Origin: CAZSSH01 sp964609825
GTDB lineage: Bacteria; Verrucomicrobiota; Lentisphaeria; Victivallales; Victivallaceae
Assembly (NCBI GenBank): GCA_964609825.1
Contig: CAZSSH010000010.1
Location: forward strand, 310,001 to 374,000
DNA length: 64,000 nucleotides
Reading direction: 5' to 3'
A program made the translations under genes and the position numbers. Under the pieces are notes generated by a model. The model was given only the letters and a program-made list of their open reading frames with translations, did not search any database and was not told where the DNA came from. Numbering within the stretch: the stretch's first letter is position 1; each line of letters begins with the position of its first letter. Of the stretch, positions 8,592-16,684 are shown piece by piece.

Positions 8592-8605
8592 GTTGTATAT
8601 ACAAC
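8592..8605. promoter_or_regulatory. Candidate MarR operator before fabF
   Basis: GTTGTATATACAAC is a perfect 14-bp palindrome between the stop of marR and the fabF ribosome binding site (AAAGGAG at 8610-8616). A weak promoter, TTGGGG (8558-8563) with TATAAA (8580-8585), would put the transcription start within this site. Confidence 0.7.
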
Positions 8606-8623
8606 AATAAAGGAGAAATTACC

Positions 8624-9901
8624 ATGAGTCAATATATTGCAAAAACCGTCGGTTTGCGGCAGGTGGTGGTGACCGGATTGGGAGCCGTGACGCCCTTGGG
8701 TAACACGGTCAAAGATTTTTGGCGTAACGCGGTGGCCGGAGTGAGCGGGGCGGGGCCGATCACCCGCTTTGATGCGGCCAATTTTAAAACGCGTTTTGCC
8801 TGTGAGGTGAAAAACTTTGATCCGCGCAACTACTTTGACGTTAAGGAGGCGCGCAAACTTGACCCATGTCTTCACTACGCCTTGGTCGCAGCCGATGAGG
8901 CGATGGCCGACGCGGGTTTGGTCGCGGGTGCGTTTGACCCCGAGCGCGCCGGAGTGATCTGGGCCTCGGGGGTGGGCGGCTTGTCCACGATTGACGAGCA
9001 AATGTGCGAGTATGCAACGCACCGCTTACATCCGCGCTTTAACCCTTTTTTCATCACCCGCATCATTGCCAATATGGGAGCCGGGTTGATTGCGATCCGC
9101 CATCAGTTGCGCGGGCTCAGTTTTGCCACGGTGTCGGCTTGCGCCTCGTCGGCCCATGCCATCGGCGAAGCCTTGACCTATCTCCGGCTGGGCAAGGCCG
9201 ACGTGATTGTCTGCGGCGGAGCCGAGGCGGGGGTTACCGAGTCCGGTGTCGGCGGCTTTGGGGCGATGAAAGCCTTATCCGAGCGCAACGACGATCCGGC
9301 GACGGCCTCGCGCCCGTTTGACGCCACTCGCGACGGCTTTGTCATCGGCGAGGGGGCGGGGGCGCTGGTGCTGGAGACGCTGGAGCATGCGTTGCAGCGG
9401 GGCGCACCGATTTACGCCGAGGTCGGCGGTTTCGGCATGGCGACCGACGCCTATCATATGACTTCGCCGCACCCGGAGGGGGACGGGGCATACCGGGCGA
9501 TGAAGCTTGCCTTGCAAGATGCCGAATTGCAGCCGTCGGACATTGATTATCTTAACGCCCATGCGACCTCGACCGGACAGGGGGACGTGAGTGAAATCAA
9601 GGCGATTGAGCGCGTTTTCGGCGATGACTTGGCCAAACTCAGCATCAGTGCCACCAAGTCGATGACCGGGCACATGCTCGGGGCGGCAGGGGCGGCGGAG
9701 GCGATTGTCTGTGTTAAGGCGATCAATGACGGCGTGATTGCGCCCACCGTCAATACCAAAGAGCTGGATGCCGTCATTCCGGTCAAAGCTGATTTGACTT
9801 TAGGAACGGCCAAAAAACGGCCGGTCAAAGCGGCGATGAATAACGCCTTCGGCTTCGGCGGCCATACGGCAATCATAATTTTTCAAAAGTACGGAGTGTG
9901 A
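8624..9901 (+). CDS. fabF: Beta-ketoacyl-ACP synthase II
   Basis: The 425-residue condensing enzyme extends acyl-ACP chains with malonyl-ACP in fatty acid synthesis. The thiolase-fold active site is complete. The nucleophile is C173 in VSACASSAHA, with H313 in NAHATSTGQGD, and K345 and H350 in ATKSMTGHMLGAAGA. The glycine-rich tail NNAFGFGGHTA is also present. The start at 8624 follows AAAGGAGAAATTACC; an in-frame ATG at 8588 lies across the operator and is rejected. No other fab gene is nearby, so this is a stand-alone copy regulated by its own MarR gene. It may therefore adjust chain length or unsaturation rather than being the housekeeping copy (inference). A small Fe/S protein gene follows after 3 bp. 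Confidence 0.94.
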   Translation: MSQYIAKTVGLRQVVVTGLGAVTPLGNTVKDFWRNAVAGVSGAGPITRFDAANFKTRFACEVKNFDPRNYFDVKEARKLDPCLHYALVAADEAMADAGLVAGAFDPERAGVIWASGVGGLSTIDEQMCEYATHRLHPRFNPFFITRIIANMGAGLIAIRHQLRGLSFATVSACASSAHAIGEALTYLRLGKADVIVCGGAEAGVTESGVGGFGAMKALSERNDDPATASRPFDATRDGFVIGEGAGALVLETLEHALQRGAPIYAEVGGFGMATDAYHMTSPHPEGDGAYRAMKLALQDAELQPSDIDYLNAHATSTGQGDVSEIKAIERVFGDDLAKLSISATKSMTGHMLGAAGAAEAIVCVKAINDGVIAPTVNTKELDAVIPVKADLTLGTAKKRPVKAAMNNAFGFGGHTAIIIFQKYGV

Positions 9902-9904
9902 ATT

Positions 9905-10615
9905 ATGAGTTTATACGATCAATTGTCGGAAATCGCCGAACGGGAGATGCTCGATTACTTCGGCATCGCCGACTTGAGCGATCCCCAAGCGCAAGCTTTT
10001 ATCACCGATCAAAACAAATTTGCCGCCGGTTTTCCGCGCGCCGTTTCGGTGGGGGCGGTAATTTCATCGACATTGGCCGACCTCTTGCCGGAGGCCGACG
10101 AGAGTGTGCGGGGACTTTACAAGTATCACCTTTATACCGTCACCGCCGCGCGGATCGACCGGGCTTCAGCGCTTTTGACAAGGGTGCTTGAGCGCGCCGG
10201 GTACCGGGCGTTGATCATTCCCGCCGCGGTGGTGTCAATCGACCGCGAGCGCATGGCCGGGGTGTTTTCGCACAAATTGGCCGCCAACCGCGCCGGGCAC
10301 GGCTGGATCGGCAAAAGCTGTATGCTGATCACCCCCGAGCACGGTCCGCGCGTCACTTGGGGGACGGTTTTGACCGATGCCCCCTTGGCGGCGGCCGGGG
10401 CGGCGATGGCTCCCCAGTGCGGCAACTGCCGTGCTTGTGTGGACCAATGCCCCGCCCATGCCTACACCGGGCGGATGTTTGACCCCGCCGAGCCGCGCTC
10501 GATGCGCTACGATGTCATGGCCTGCCGCCGCTATATGGAGAGCATCCCCGCCGCCGGGCCCGAAACGCGCACCTGCGGCCTTTGCCTCCAGGCGTGTCCG
10601 CACGGACGCCGGTGA
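9905..10615 (+). CDS. QueG-like double [4Fe-4S] cluster protein, short form
   Basis: The 236-residue protein resembles the N-terminal and ferredoxin parts of epoxyqueuosine reductase (QueG). It has RAGHGWIGKSCMLI-type central motifs and then two cluster motifs, CGNCRACVDQCP (about 176-187) and CGLCLQACPHG near the C-terminus. It lacks the C-terminal HEAT repeats of true QueG (about 380 residues), so tRNA modification is doubtful. Short relatives of this type are widespread in anaerobes and have no assigned reaction. It begins 3 bp after fabF and ends just before a terminator, so it is probably co-transcribed with marR and fabF. A redox role linked to the lipid gene is possible but unproven. 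Confidence 0.8.
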   Translation: MSLYDQLSEIAEREMLDYFGIADLSDPQAQAFITDQNKFAAGFPRAVSVGAVISSTLADLLPEADESVRGLYKYHLYTVTAARIDRASALLTRVLERAGYRALIIPAAVVSIDRERMAGVFSHKLAANRAGHGWIGKSCMLITPEHGPRVTWGTVLTDAPLAAAGAAMAPQCGNCRACVDQCPAHAYTGRMFDPAEPRSMRYDVMACRRYMESIPAAGPETRTCGLCLQACPHGRR

Positions 10616-10620
10616 CGACA

Positions 10621-10661
10621 ATACCGCCCTTTCAAAAATCTTGAAAGAGCGGTATTTTTAT
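10621..10661 (+). terminator. Terminator of the marR-fabF-Fe/S unit
   Basis: A 15-bp stem with one mismatch (10621-10635 and 10641-10655, loop of 5) is followed by a T-rich run. The run of T lies only on the plus-strand side, so it serves the fabF direction. Confidence 0.85.
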
Positions 10662-10697
10662 CAATCCTGATTTTTCCTGATATTCAGCATCAATTTT

Positions 10698-12149
10698 TTA
10701 TGGTCTAGTCGCAACTCCTGCCATGATTAAGTCAATCTTTTTCGATAATTTGCATACCGATTCGGGAGTATATTTACTTTTGTTATATGCCTCCCTTAGG
10801 TAATTGATAATTTTCAAAATGTTATAAAGCTCAGCATGGTCTAGTTCTTTTATGCATTTAGCTATACAGGGTAAATCATGTAGTTCTTTTTTTTCTCCGA
10901 TTGCTTTGATCATATTAGAGATGGCAATTTCTTGTTCTGTTTGTGGGTAGTCGGACATATAGGACGCATATATTACAGCGGGAATTACTTGGTAAACCCA
11001 ACTATCATCTTTTCGGTTTGCTGGCAACATGATATAGTCAATAATCTCCGTAACCTTGGCCGATTGGATCAGATATTTATGGTATAAATCTTGATTTTTT
11101 AATTTCAGTAAAATCAAAATTGGGGCCAAATGGGGCCACGTAAAGTGGTGAGCTTCCGTGGCACGTAACAACAATATATAAATTTTCAAAGTTTGTTCAA
11201 TTTCTCTTAATGAAAACTGGTGCCATAATAAAAGATTGCAACAAATTTGCTTAAATGTATTTGCCTCGTCGATGTCAAAATCATTTGAGTGACCCGAATT
11301 TGCTTTTTCTGTTAGATGTTCCGGTATTTCATATCGACTCCAAAGCGCGTTGAAAAAAGTTTCTGGATTGGTTGCCGGGATAATAAAATCTAGGTCGATG
11401 AAACGATGGAGGTAATTATCCACGTCAATGTCTCCGTAAATCGCCCGGATGGATTTTCCCAGTTGCTCCCGGTCAATGCCAAGGACAAAGACCATATGTT
11501 TAATGTCAAACAGATGTTTGATTCGCTCCAGTGTTTCGATTGCGAAAGTTGGACGGCAGCGATCCAGTTCGTCGATGATAAAAATTAATGGTTTTCCCGA
11601 GTCTTCGTAAATTTTATTGGATAGTGCTTGCAACCGTTCTTTTAAATTTTCGCGGGTATCCGTCAACGTTGAGTAATTGTCAAAAGCCGATTCTGCAGCG
11701 GTTTTCAATTTATCATCAGCTATTTCGGACAGATCGATTCCGGTCAATTCTTTGATCCCATTATTAAGCAAACAAATACCGACTGATTTGAGTAGTGGGA
11801 TTGCTGAAGTTTTAACCTTTGTACAAAATTCTTCGTATGTGCTGCCCTTCAACGTTTTCCAAAGTTGTCCGATAATGGCAATCAGCGGGTCAGCAAGAAA
11901 GTCATCCTCCCAAGCATTAAAGTAAATCGCGGTATGGCCTTGATTGGTTAAATCCTGCCGCCAGCGTTTGAGCATAAAACTTTTGCCGCTGCCCCATTCA
12001 CCATTGAGGCTGATAATCAGGGCATCTTGTTGTTCATCCAATAAACTTGTCAGGATATCCGCGCATTCTTTGCGTCTGAGTTTGTCATCAGTCCAAGGAT
12101 CAACAGTATTGATTTCATTTTCTGCCAATTTAATTTGAGGCTTTTTCAT
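10698..12149 (-). CDS. KAP family P-loop NTPase
   Basis: The 483-residue protein has the KAP arrangement. Walker A is GEWGSGKS at residues 50-57, FNAWED at 77-82 is the family marker, and a helical insertion follows at about 98-165. Walker B is LIFIIDELDRCRP at about 178-190, followed by IDREQL and an HRFIDLDF segment. I start at the ATG at 12149, which has GGGAG 8 nt upstream, rather than at the TTG at 12164. KAP NTPases include membrane-linked proteins such as PifA of plasmid F, which excludes phage T7. The coding sequence is visibly richer in A and T than both neighbours, and the gene is isolated and convergent with the fabF unit, which fits horizontal gain. A defence role is an inference; no partner nuclease is seen. 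Confidence 0.87.
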   Translation of the reverse strand: MKKPQIKLAENEINTVDPWTDDKLRRKECADILTSLLDEQQDALIISLNGEWGSGKSFMLKRWRQDLTNQGHTAIYFNAWEDDFLADPLIAIIGQLWKTLKGSTYEEFCTKVKTSAIPLLKSVGICLLNNGIKELTGIDLSEIADDKLKTAAESAFDNYSTLTDTRENLKERLQALSNKIYEDSGKPLIFIIDELDRCRPTFAIETLERIKHLFDIKHMVFVLGIDREQLGKSIRAIYGDIDVDNYLHRFIDLDFIIPATNPETFFNALWSRYEIPEHLTEKANSGHSNDFDIDEANTFKQICCNLLLWHQFSLREIEQTLKIYILLLRATEAHHFTWPHLAPILILLKLKNQDLYHKYLIQSAKVTEIIDYIMLPANRKDDSWVYQVIPAVIYASYMSDYPQTEQEIAISNMIKAIGEKKELHDLPCIAKCIKELDHAELYNILKIINYLREAYNKSKYTPESVCKLSKKIDLIMAGVATRP

Positions 12150-12232
12150 TTCTATTACTCCCAAAAGTATAAAATATTTTTCATGATATTTGTCTTTGAA
12201 CTGCCGTAAGAGCCAGATTATTTGTGCTGGGT

Positions 12233-12249
12233 ATGAAATATCATTTCAT
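12233..12249. promoter_or_regulatory. Inverted repeat downstream of the KAP promoter
   Basis: ATGAAAT and ATTTCAT form a perfect 7-bp inverted repeat with a 3-bp spacer. It lies just downstream of the predicted KAP transcription start (near 12254), a typical operator position. No regulator gene is adjacent. Confidence 0.4.
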
Positions 12250-12259
12250 TGTTTGCTTC

Positions 12260-12288
12260 AAGATATCACACACTGGTTTTAAATGCAA
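12260..12288 (-). promoter_or_regulatory. Promoter of the KAP NTPase gene
   Basis: Minus-strand TTGCAT (12283-12288) and TATCTT (12260-12265) have a 17-bp spacer. The same pair of hexamers occurs before frr at 26448-26476. A leader of about 105 nt would follow. Confidence 0.55.
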
Positions 12289-12526
12289 GTATTGGAGGAT
12301 AATTTTAGAGTTATTTTATTGTGATTTTGGGCGGTTGTTGCGGACGGGGCGGGGTGGCGGAGCGTGCAAATCTTGCAGTTTTTTCGGCGCAAGGGTTGAT
12401 TTTTGACGTTTTCGGGTTATGTTAAAAGGTAACGGTTTTTTGACAGTCGTACAAAATAACCGGGGGTGATTGTCCGTTTTACGGGCAAGGTCGTCCGGTT
12501 GCGGATTGCCGAAAAATCTGGATATC

Positions 12527-13666
12527 ATGGATAATTTTGACAAAATACCTTTTAACAAGCCCTTTGTCGCCGGCAAAGAGTTGTTTTATATTGCCAGCGC
12601 CGTCCAAAACGGGCAGCTGGCCGGCGACGGGTACTTCACCAAAGCGTGCAACCGCTGGATGGAGCAGCGCTTTAATGCCAAAAAAGTGTGCCTGACCCAC
12701 TCGTGCACCGCCGCCTTGGAGATGTCGGCCATCTTGAGCGAAATCCAGCCCGGCGATGAATTCATCGTCCCCAGTTATACCTTTGTCTCCACCGTCAACG
12801 CCTTTGTTTTACGCGGCGGCGTCCCGGTCTTTGTCGATATCCGGCCCGATACCATGAATATGGATGAAACCTTGATCGAGGCGGCGATCACCGACAAGAC
12901 CAAGGTCATCGTCCCGGTGCATTATGCCGGGGTGGCCTGTGAGATGGATAGTATTATTGACATCGCCAGGCGTCACAATCTCCTCGTCGTCGAGGATGCG
13001 GCGCAGGGAGTCTGTGCGACTTATAAAGGGCAGGAGCTCGGCACCATCGGCAATTTGGGGTGCTACAGTTTTCATGAGACCAAAAATTTTATTTCCGGCG
13101 AGGGCGGCGCTTTGGTGGTCAATGACGACCGCTTTTTGGAGCGCGCCGAAATCATCCGCGAAAAGGGGACCAACCGCAGTCAGTTCTTTCGCGGGATGGT
13201 GGACAAATATACCTGGTGCGACATCGGCTCAAGTTATCTCCCGAGCGAAATCATCGCCGCTTTTTTGTACGCCCAGTTGGAGGAATCCGACAAAATCACC
13301 CGCAAACGCATGGCATTGTGGGACCGCTATCATCAGAATCTCGAGGATTTGGAAGTCGCGGGCAAGCTCCGCCGCCCGATTGTCCCCGAGGAGTGCGTGC
13401 ACAATGCCCACATGTATTACATTTTGCTCAAAGACCTCAAGGAGCGCAGCAATTTGATTGAGTTTCTCAAGGCCAACAACATTGCGCCGGTGTTTCACTA
13501 TGTACCTTTGCACAATTCGCCGCAGGGCAAAAAATTGTGCGGTGACCGCTACCACTTGCCGGTCACCGAGGAGATGAGCGAGCGCTTGTTGCGTTTGCCT
13601 TGCTACTACGAGCTTGAGTTTTATCAGGTCGATCAAATCTGCGAATTGATCCGCGACTTTATTTAG
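12527..13666 (+). CDS. wecE: dTDP-4-amino-4,6-dideoxygalactose transaminase (DegT/DnrJ/EryC1 family)
   Basis: The 379-residue PLP enzyme matches E. coli WecE (RffA) closely along its whole length. Shared segments include RPDTMNMDETLIEAAITDKT, VHYAGVACEMD, VVEDAAQGV, SFHETKNF with the Schiff-base lysine K186, EKGTNRSQFFRG and SYLPSEIIAA. It would aminate dTDP-4-keto-6-deoxyglucose with glutamate to give dTDP-fucosamine for surface glycans. The ATG at 12527 begins the conserved N-terminus (KIPFNKPFVAGKE); the upstream open frame is not conserved and there is only a weak ribosome site. No other genes of the nucleotide-sugar pathway are in the window. Its 3' end overlaps the convergent epimerase gene by 8 bp. 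Confidence 0.92.
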   Translation: MDNFDKIPFNKPFVAGKELFYIASAVQNGQLAGDGYFTKACNRWMEQRFNAKKVCLTHSCTAALEMSAILSEIQPGDEFIVPSYTFVSTVNAFVLRGGVPVFVDIRPDTMNMDETLIEAAITDKTKVIVPVHYAGVACEMDSIIDIARRHNLLVVEDAAQGVCATYKGQELGTIGNLGCYSFHETKNFISGEGGALVVNDDRFLERAEIIREKGTNRSQFFRGMVDKYTWCDIGSSYLPSEIIAAFLYAQLEESDKITRKRMALWDRYHQNLEDLEVAGKLRRPIVPEECVHNAHMYYILLKDLKERSNLIEFLKANNIAPVFHYVPLHNSPQGKKLCGDRYHLPVTEEMSERLLRLPCYYELEFYQVDQICELIRDFI

Positions 13667-14333
13667 TTTTGCCGATCATGCGATTTAACCGGTCGAGGTT
13701 ATCGGCGACCGGGGCGGCTTTGGAGAAGACCGAGCTGCTGCCGGTGACGAGCATGGTCGCGCCCGCCGACACCATCACCGGGATGTTTTCCCAGCTCACG
13801 TTGCCGTCGACCTGGATTTCAATGTCATACTTTTGCTCATCGACGTATTTGGCGATGGCTTCCAGCTTGGTCAAGGTTTCTTTAATCAGAGGCTGTCCGG
13901 CGTAACCGGGGTTGACCGTCATTACGCAGACCATATCGACAAAGGGGAGAAAGGTTTTGACCGACTCCAGCGTCATCGAGGGGTCGATGGCAATCCCGCA
14001 CTTGACGGGAAAGGTGCGCAAGAGTTGCAGCGAGCGCAAAGGGTGATAGCTCACCTCGGGGTGAAACGATACCACTGCATTGTCAAATTTGGCGAAGACG
14101 GGGATATACTGGTCGATGTTTTCGATCATCAAGTGGATGTCAAGGGGAATTTTGGAGTAATTGGCCAGCGCCCGGCAGTAATCCGGGCCGAGGGTGAAAT
14201 TCGGCACATAGTGCCCGTCCATCACGTCAATATGCAGATAATCGACTTGCTTGTCGGTAAACAAATCGAGTTGCGGCTTAAGGTTGATAAAGTCCGCGCA
14301 CATCATTGACGGACAAACTTTGACTGACTTCAT
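13659..14333 (-). CDS. rpe: Ribulose-phosphate 3-epimerase family (Rpe or allulose-6-phosphate epimerase)
   Basis: The 224-residue TIM-barrel protein carries the epimerase signatures HIDVMDGHYVPNFTLGP (metal-binding His and the catalytic Asp), DIHLMIE, FHPE, MTVNPGYAGQ and EIQVDGNVS. The start at 14333 has AGGAGAAAAA just upstream and overlaps the nfo stop by 4 bp; a longer frame to 14378 is only an extension. The SMMCADFINL opening and MTVNPGYAGQPLI resemble the AlsE branch (D-allulose-6-phosphate) as much as true Rpe, so the sugar phosphate is uncertain. It is the last gene of an eno-nfo-rpe operon, which fits a central pentose or hexose phosphate role. Confidence 0.85.
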   Translation of the reverse strand: MKSVKVCPSMMCADFINLKPQLDLFTDKQVDYLHIDVMDGHYVPNFTLGPDYCRALANYSKIPLDIHLMIENIDQYIPVFAKFDNAVVSFHPEVSYHPLRSLQLLRTFPVKCGIAIDPSMTLESVKTFLPFVDMVCVMTVNPGYAGQPLIKETLTKLEAIAKYVDEQKYDIEIQVDGNVSWENIPVMVSAGATMLVTGSSSVFSKAAPVADNLDRLNRMIGKTK

Positions 14334-15175
14334 TTTTTCTCCTGTAGACTGTATAATAATTGGATTTCCTGCGGCCAAATGGTTTCATCGATGGTTTCCA
14401 AAATCAATGGGATATTGTCAAACCTCGGGTCATTCATCAGCCACTCAAACGGGTGGACACCCAATTCCCCTTTGCCGATGCTGTTGTGGCGGTCGAGGTG
14501 TCCCCCGAGTTTGCTCTTGGAGTCGTTGAGGTGGACCCCGGCGAGGAATTCAAAGCCGATGTATTTCTCAAACTGGGTCATGGTGTAGCTGTACCCCTCG
14601 GGAGTGCCGAGGTCGTAACCGGCGGCAAAGCTGTGGCAGGTGTCAAGGCAGACACCGACGCGGTCGTTTTGGCCGATGAGCTCAATGAGTTTGCCGATCT
14701 GGGCAAAGTTGCTTCCCAAATTGGTGCCCTGACCGGCGGTGTTTTCGATCACTGCTTTGACATGCGGCACTTGGTCAATCGCGATTTTGACCCCCTCTGC
14801 GACCAGCTTTATGGCCTCCTCGGTCGGCGAATCCAGGGCGCTCCCGGGGTGAAAGTTGAGCTTGTCAAGGCCCAAAAGTGCGCAGCGGTGCATCTCATCG
14901 ACAAAGGCGTCGGCTGAAATTTTTCGCTTCTCCGGGTCGGGGTTGCAAAGATTGATCAGATAGCCGTCGTGCGGCAAAATGTATTTGGCGTCAAAGCCGC
15001 ACGTTTGGCAATTTTGACGAAAGGCGGCGATGGATGACTCCGTCAAAGGCGGGCTCACCCATTGCCGCTGATTTTTGGTAAACATCGCAAAAGCCCGTGC
15101 CCCGATGGCACGGGCATTGAGGGGGGCGTTTTCCACGCCGCCCGCAATACTGACATGGGCGCCGACGAATTTCAT
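14330..15175 (-). CDS. nfo: Endonuclease IV (deoxyribonuclease IV)
   Basis: The 281-residue AP endonuclease repairs abasic sites in DNA. The three-zinc site motifs are in order: GAHVSIAGGV, NFHPGS (about residues 106-111), ENTAGQGTNLG, CLDTCHSFAAGYD, HLNDSK, HLDRHNSIGKGELG and LETID. The length is normal for the family. It overlaps the enolase stop codon by 4 bp (ATGA) and the epimerase start by 4 bp, so it is translated in a coupled eno-nfo-rpe operon. The grouping of a repair enzyme with sugar metabolism genes is unusual but seems to reflect genome compaction rather than function. Confidence 0.95.
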   Translation of the reverse strand: MKFVGAHVSIAGGVENAPLNARAIGARAFAMFTKNQRQWVSPPLTESSIAAFRQNCQTCGFDAKYILPHDGYLINLCNPDPEKRKISADAFVDEMHRCALLGLDKLNFHPGSALDSPTEEAIKLVAEGVKIAIDQVPHVKAVIENTAGQGTNLGSNFAQIGKLIELIGQNDRVGVCLDTCHSFAAGYDLGTPEGYSYTMTQFEKYIGFEFLAGVHLNDSKSKLGGHLDRHNSIGKGELGVHPFEWLMNDPRFDNIPLILETIDETIWPQEIQLLYSLQEKK

Positions 15176-16443
15176 CGGCCGTATCTCGCGGTGTCGCCGA
15201 GCATCTCCTCGATGCGCAGCAATTGATTGTATTTGGCGATGCGCTCGGAGCGCGACAAGGAGCCGGTTTTGATCTGTCCGGCGTTGGTGGCCACCGCCAA
15301 GTCGGCGATAAACGTGTCCTCGGTTTCGCCCGAACGGTGGCTGATCACGGCGTTGAACCCGGCGCGGTGGGCCATCTCGATGGCGTCCAACGTTTCGGTC
15401 AACGTCCCGATCTGGTTGAGCTTGACCAAAATCGCGTTGGCGGCGGCAAGCTCAATGCCTTTTTTGAGAAATTTGGTATTGGTGACAAACAAATCGTCGC
15501 CGACCAATTGGATTTTGTCGCCGATGGCGGCGGTGAGCTTGACCCAGTGCTCCCAGTCGGACTCGGCCAAGCCGTCCTCAATCGAGTCGATCGGGTAGTT
15601 TCGCGTTAAAGACTCAAGGTAGGCGATTTGCTCGTCGCCCGAGCGGACTTTGCCCGATGCGCCCTCAAATTTGCGGTAATCGTAGGCGTTTTTGTCAAAA
15701 AACTCGCTGGCAGCGCAATCGAGAGCGATGGTGATGTCGGCGCCGGGCTGATATCCCGCCTTGGTGATCGCCTTTAAAATATTGTCCAAGGCTTGATCGG
15801 TCCCGTCTTTAAACTCGGGGGCAAAGCCGCCCTCGTCGCCGACGCTGACCGCGAGGCCCTGACTTTTTAAAATTGATTTAAGCGCATGAAACACCTCGGC
15901 ACCCATTTGCAGGGCCTGATGAAAGCTCGTTGCGCCAACCGGGCGGATCATAAACTCCTGAAAGGCGATTGGGCTGGAGGAGTGGGAGCCGCCATTAATA
16001 ATATTCATCATCGGCACCGGGAGCACCTTGGCGTTGACCCCGCCCAAGTAGCGATAGAGCGGCAGATCAAGCGAGTTGGCCGCCGCCTTGGCCACGGCCA
16101 GCGAAACGCCGAGCATGGCGTTGGCGCCCAGATGGGCCTTGTTTTCGGTGCCGTCAAGTTTGAGCATGGCCTGATCGATGCCGGTTTGGTCCAACGCGTC
16201 AAAGTGTTTGATCGCCGGGAGGATTTTTGTTGTCACATTTTTGACTGCCTTTTGGACGCCTTTGCCGAGATAGCGTTGGTCGCCGTCGCGCAGCTCCAAG
16301 GCCTCAAAACTGCCCGTCGAGGCGCCGGAGGGCACCGCCGCACTGCCGAAACTGCCGTCAAACAGCTCCACATCAACTTCAACAGTCGGATTGCCGCGGG
16401 AGTCTAGAATTTCGCGGGCGCGGATGTCTTTGATTTCTGGCAT
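15172..16443 (-). CDS. eno: Enolase (phosphopyruvate hydratase)
   Basis: The 423-residue enzyme interconverts 2-phosphoglycerate and phosphoenolpyruvate. Diagnostic segments are AREILDSRGNPTVEV, PSGASTGSFEALELRD, VGDEGGFAP, SIEDGLAESDWE, LVGDDLFVTN, LVKLNQIGT and ISHRSGETEDT, covering the Mg2+ ligands and the active-site Lys and Glu. I start at the ATG at 16443, with GGAGG 8 nt upstream; the open frame continues to 16620 but the extra 59 codons are not enolase. A TTGAAA-17-TATATT promoter at 16571-16599 gives a leader of about 120 nt. It is the first gene of the eno-nfo-rpe operon and is divergent from fba, placing two glycolytic genes head to head. Confidence 0.97.
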   Translation of the reverse strand: MPEIKDIRAREILDSRGNPTVEVDVELFDGSFGSAAVPSGASTGSFEALELRDGDQRYLGKGVQKAVKNVTTKILPAIKHFDALDQTGIDQAMLKLDGTENKAHLGANAMLGVSLAVAKAAANSLDLPLYRYLGGVNAKVLPVPMMNIINGGSHSSSPIAFQEFMIRPVGATSFHQALQMGAEVFHALKSILKSQGLAVSVGDEGGFAPEFKDGTDQALDNILKAITKAGYQPGADITIALDCAASEFFDKNAYDYRKFEGASGKVRSGDEQIAYLESLTRNYPIDSIEDGLAESDWEHWVKLTAAIGDKIQLVGDDLFVTNTKFLKKGIELAAANAILVKLNQIGTLTETLDAIEMAHRAGFNAVISHRSGETEDTFIADLAVATNAGQIKTGSLSRSERIAKYNQLLRIEEMLGDTARYGR

Positions 16444-16570
16444 GATCATTTCCTCCATGGTTGGGGCAAAAACTTTTGACAAGTCTCCGCCGAATTGACA
16501 TTTAGAGGACAACCGGGGCGCGCGGCAACTTTTGGGGAGCGCCGCAGGGCCGGGGATTGCCTGCAAGTGT

Positions 16571-16599
16571 AATATAATGCAAAAAATGGCGATTTTCAA
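16571..16599 (-). promoter_or_regulatory. Promoter of the eno-nfo-rpe operon
   Basis: Minus-strand TTGAAA (16594-16599) and TATATT (16571-16576) with a 17-bp spacer. The leader to the enolase ATG is about 120 nt and GC-rich, but I recognise no known riboswitch in it. Confidence 0.72.
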
Positions 16600-16610
16600 C
16601 CGAAAAACCC

Positions 16611-16639
16611 TTGAAAACATGGCAAAGTAAGGTTATTTT
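16611..16639 (+). promoter_or_regulatory. Promoter of fba
   Basis: TTGAAA (16611-16616) and TATTTT (16634-16639) are 17 bp apart. The enolase promoter lies back to back with it, 11 bp away, so the two glycolytic units may be co-regulated. Confidence 0.62.
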
Positions 16640-16684
16640 ATCACATTGACAGTTGTACCTCAACCAAAAACAGGAGTATTTTAA

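Larger units (their letters stand above)
12150..12526. other. Intergenic region between KAP NTPase and aminotransferase genes
   Basis: These 377 bp separate two divergent genes. The left part holds the KAP promoter and an inverted repeat. The right part shifts from AT-rich to a G-rich run (12330-12362) and contains a TTGACA at 12440-12445 with no convincing -10 box at 17 bp. A weak plus-strand candidate is TTGGAG (12292-12297) with TTTATT (12315-12320). Short open frames here have no family features. I see no tRNA or repeat. Confidence 0.5.

Noticed and set aside
12431..12444. 14-mer AACGGTTTTTTGAC shared with 62365-62378
   Set aside because: A low-complexity 14-mer is expected to recur by chance in 64 kb, and the contexts differ.
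12224..12576. Short frames of 60 and 86 codons in the gap beside the KAP gene
   Set aside because: No ribosome sites, atypical composition, and one overlaps the start of wecE on the opposite strand.
16444..16620. Upstream extension of the enolase frame by 59 codons
   Set aside because: It is not conserved in enolases, covers the promoter, and lies before a strong GGAGG site for the ATG at 16443.
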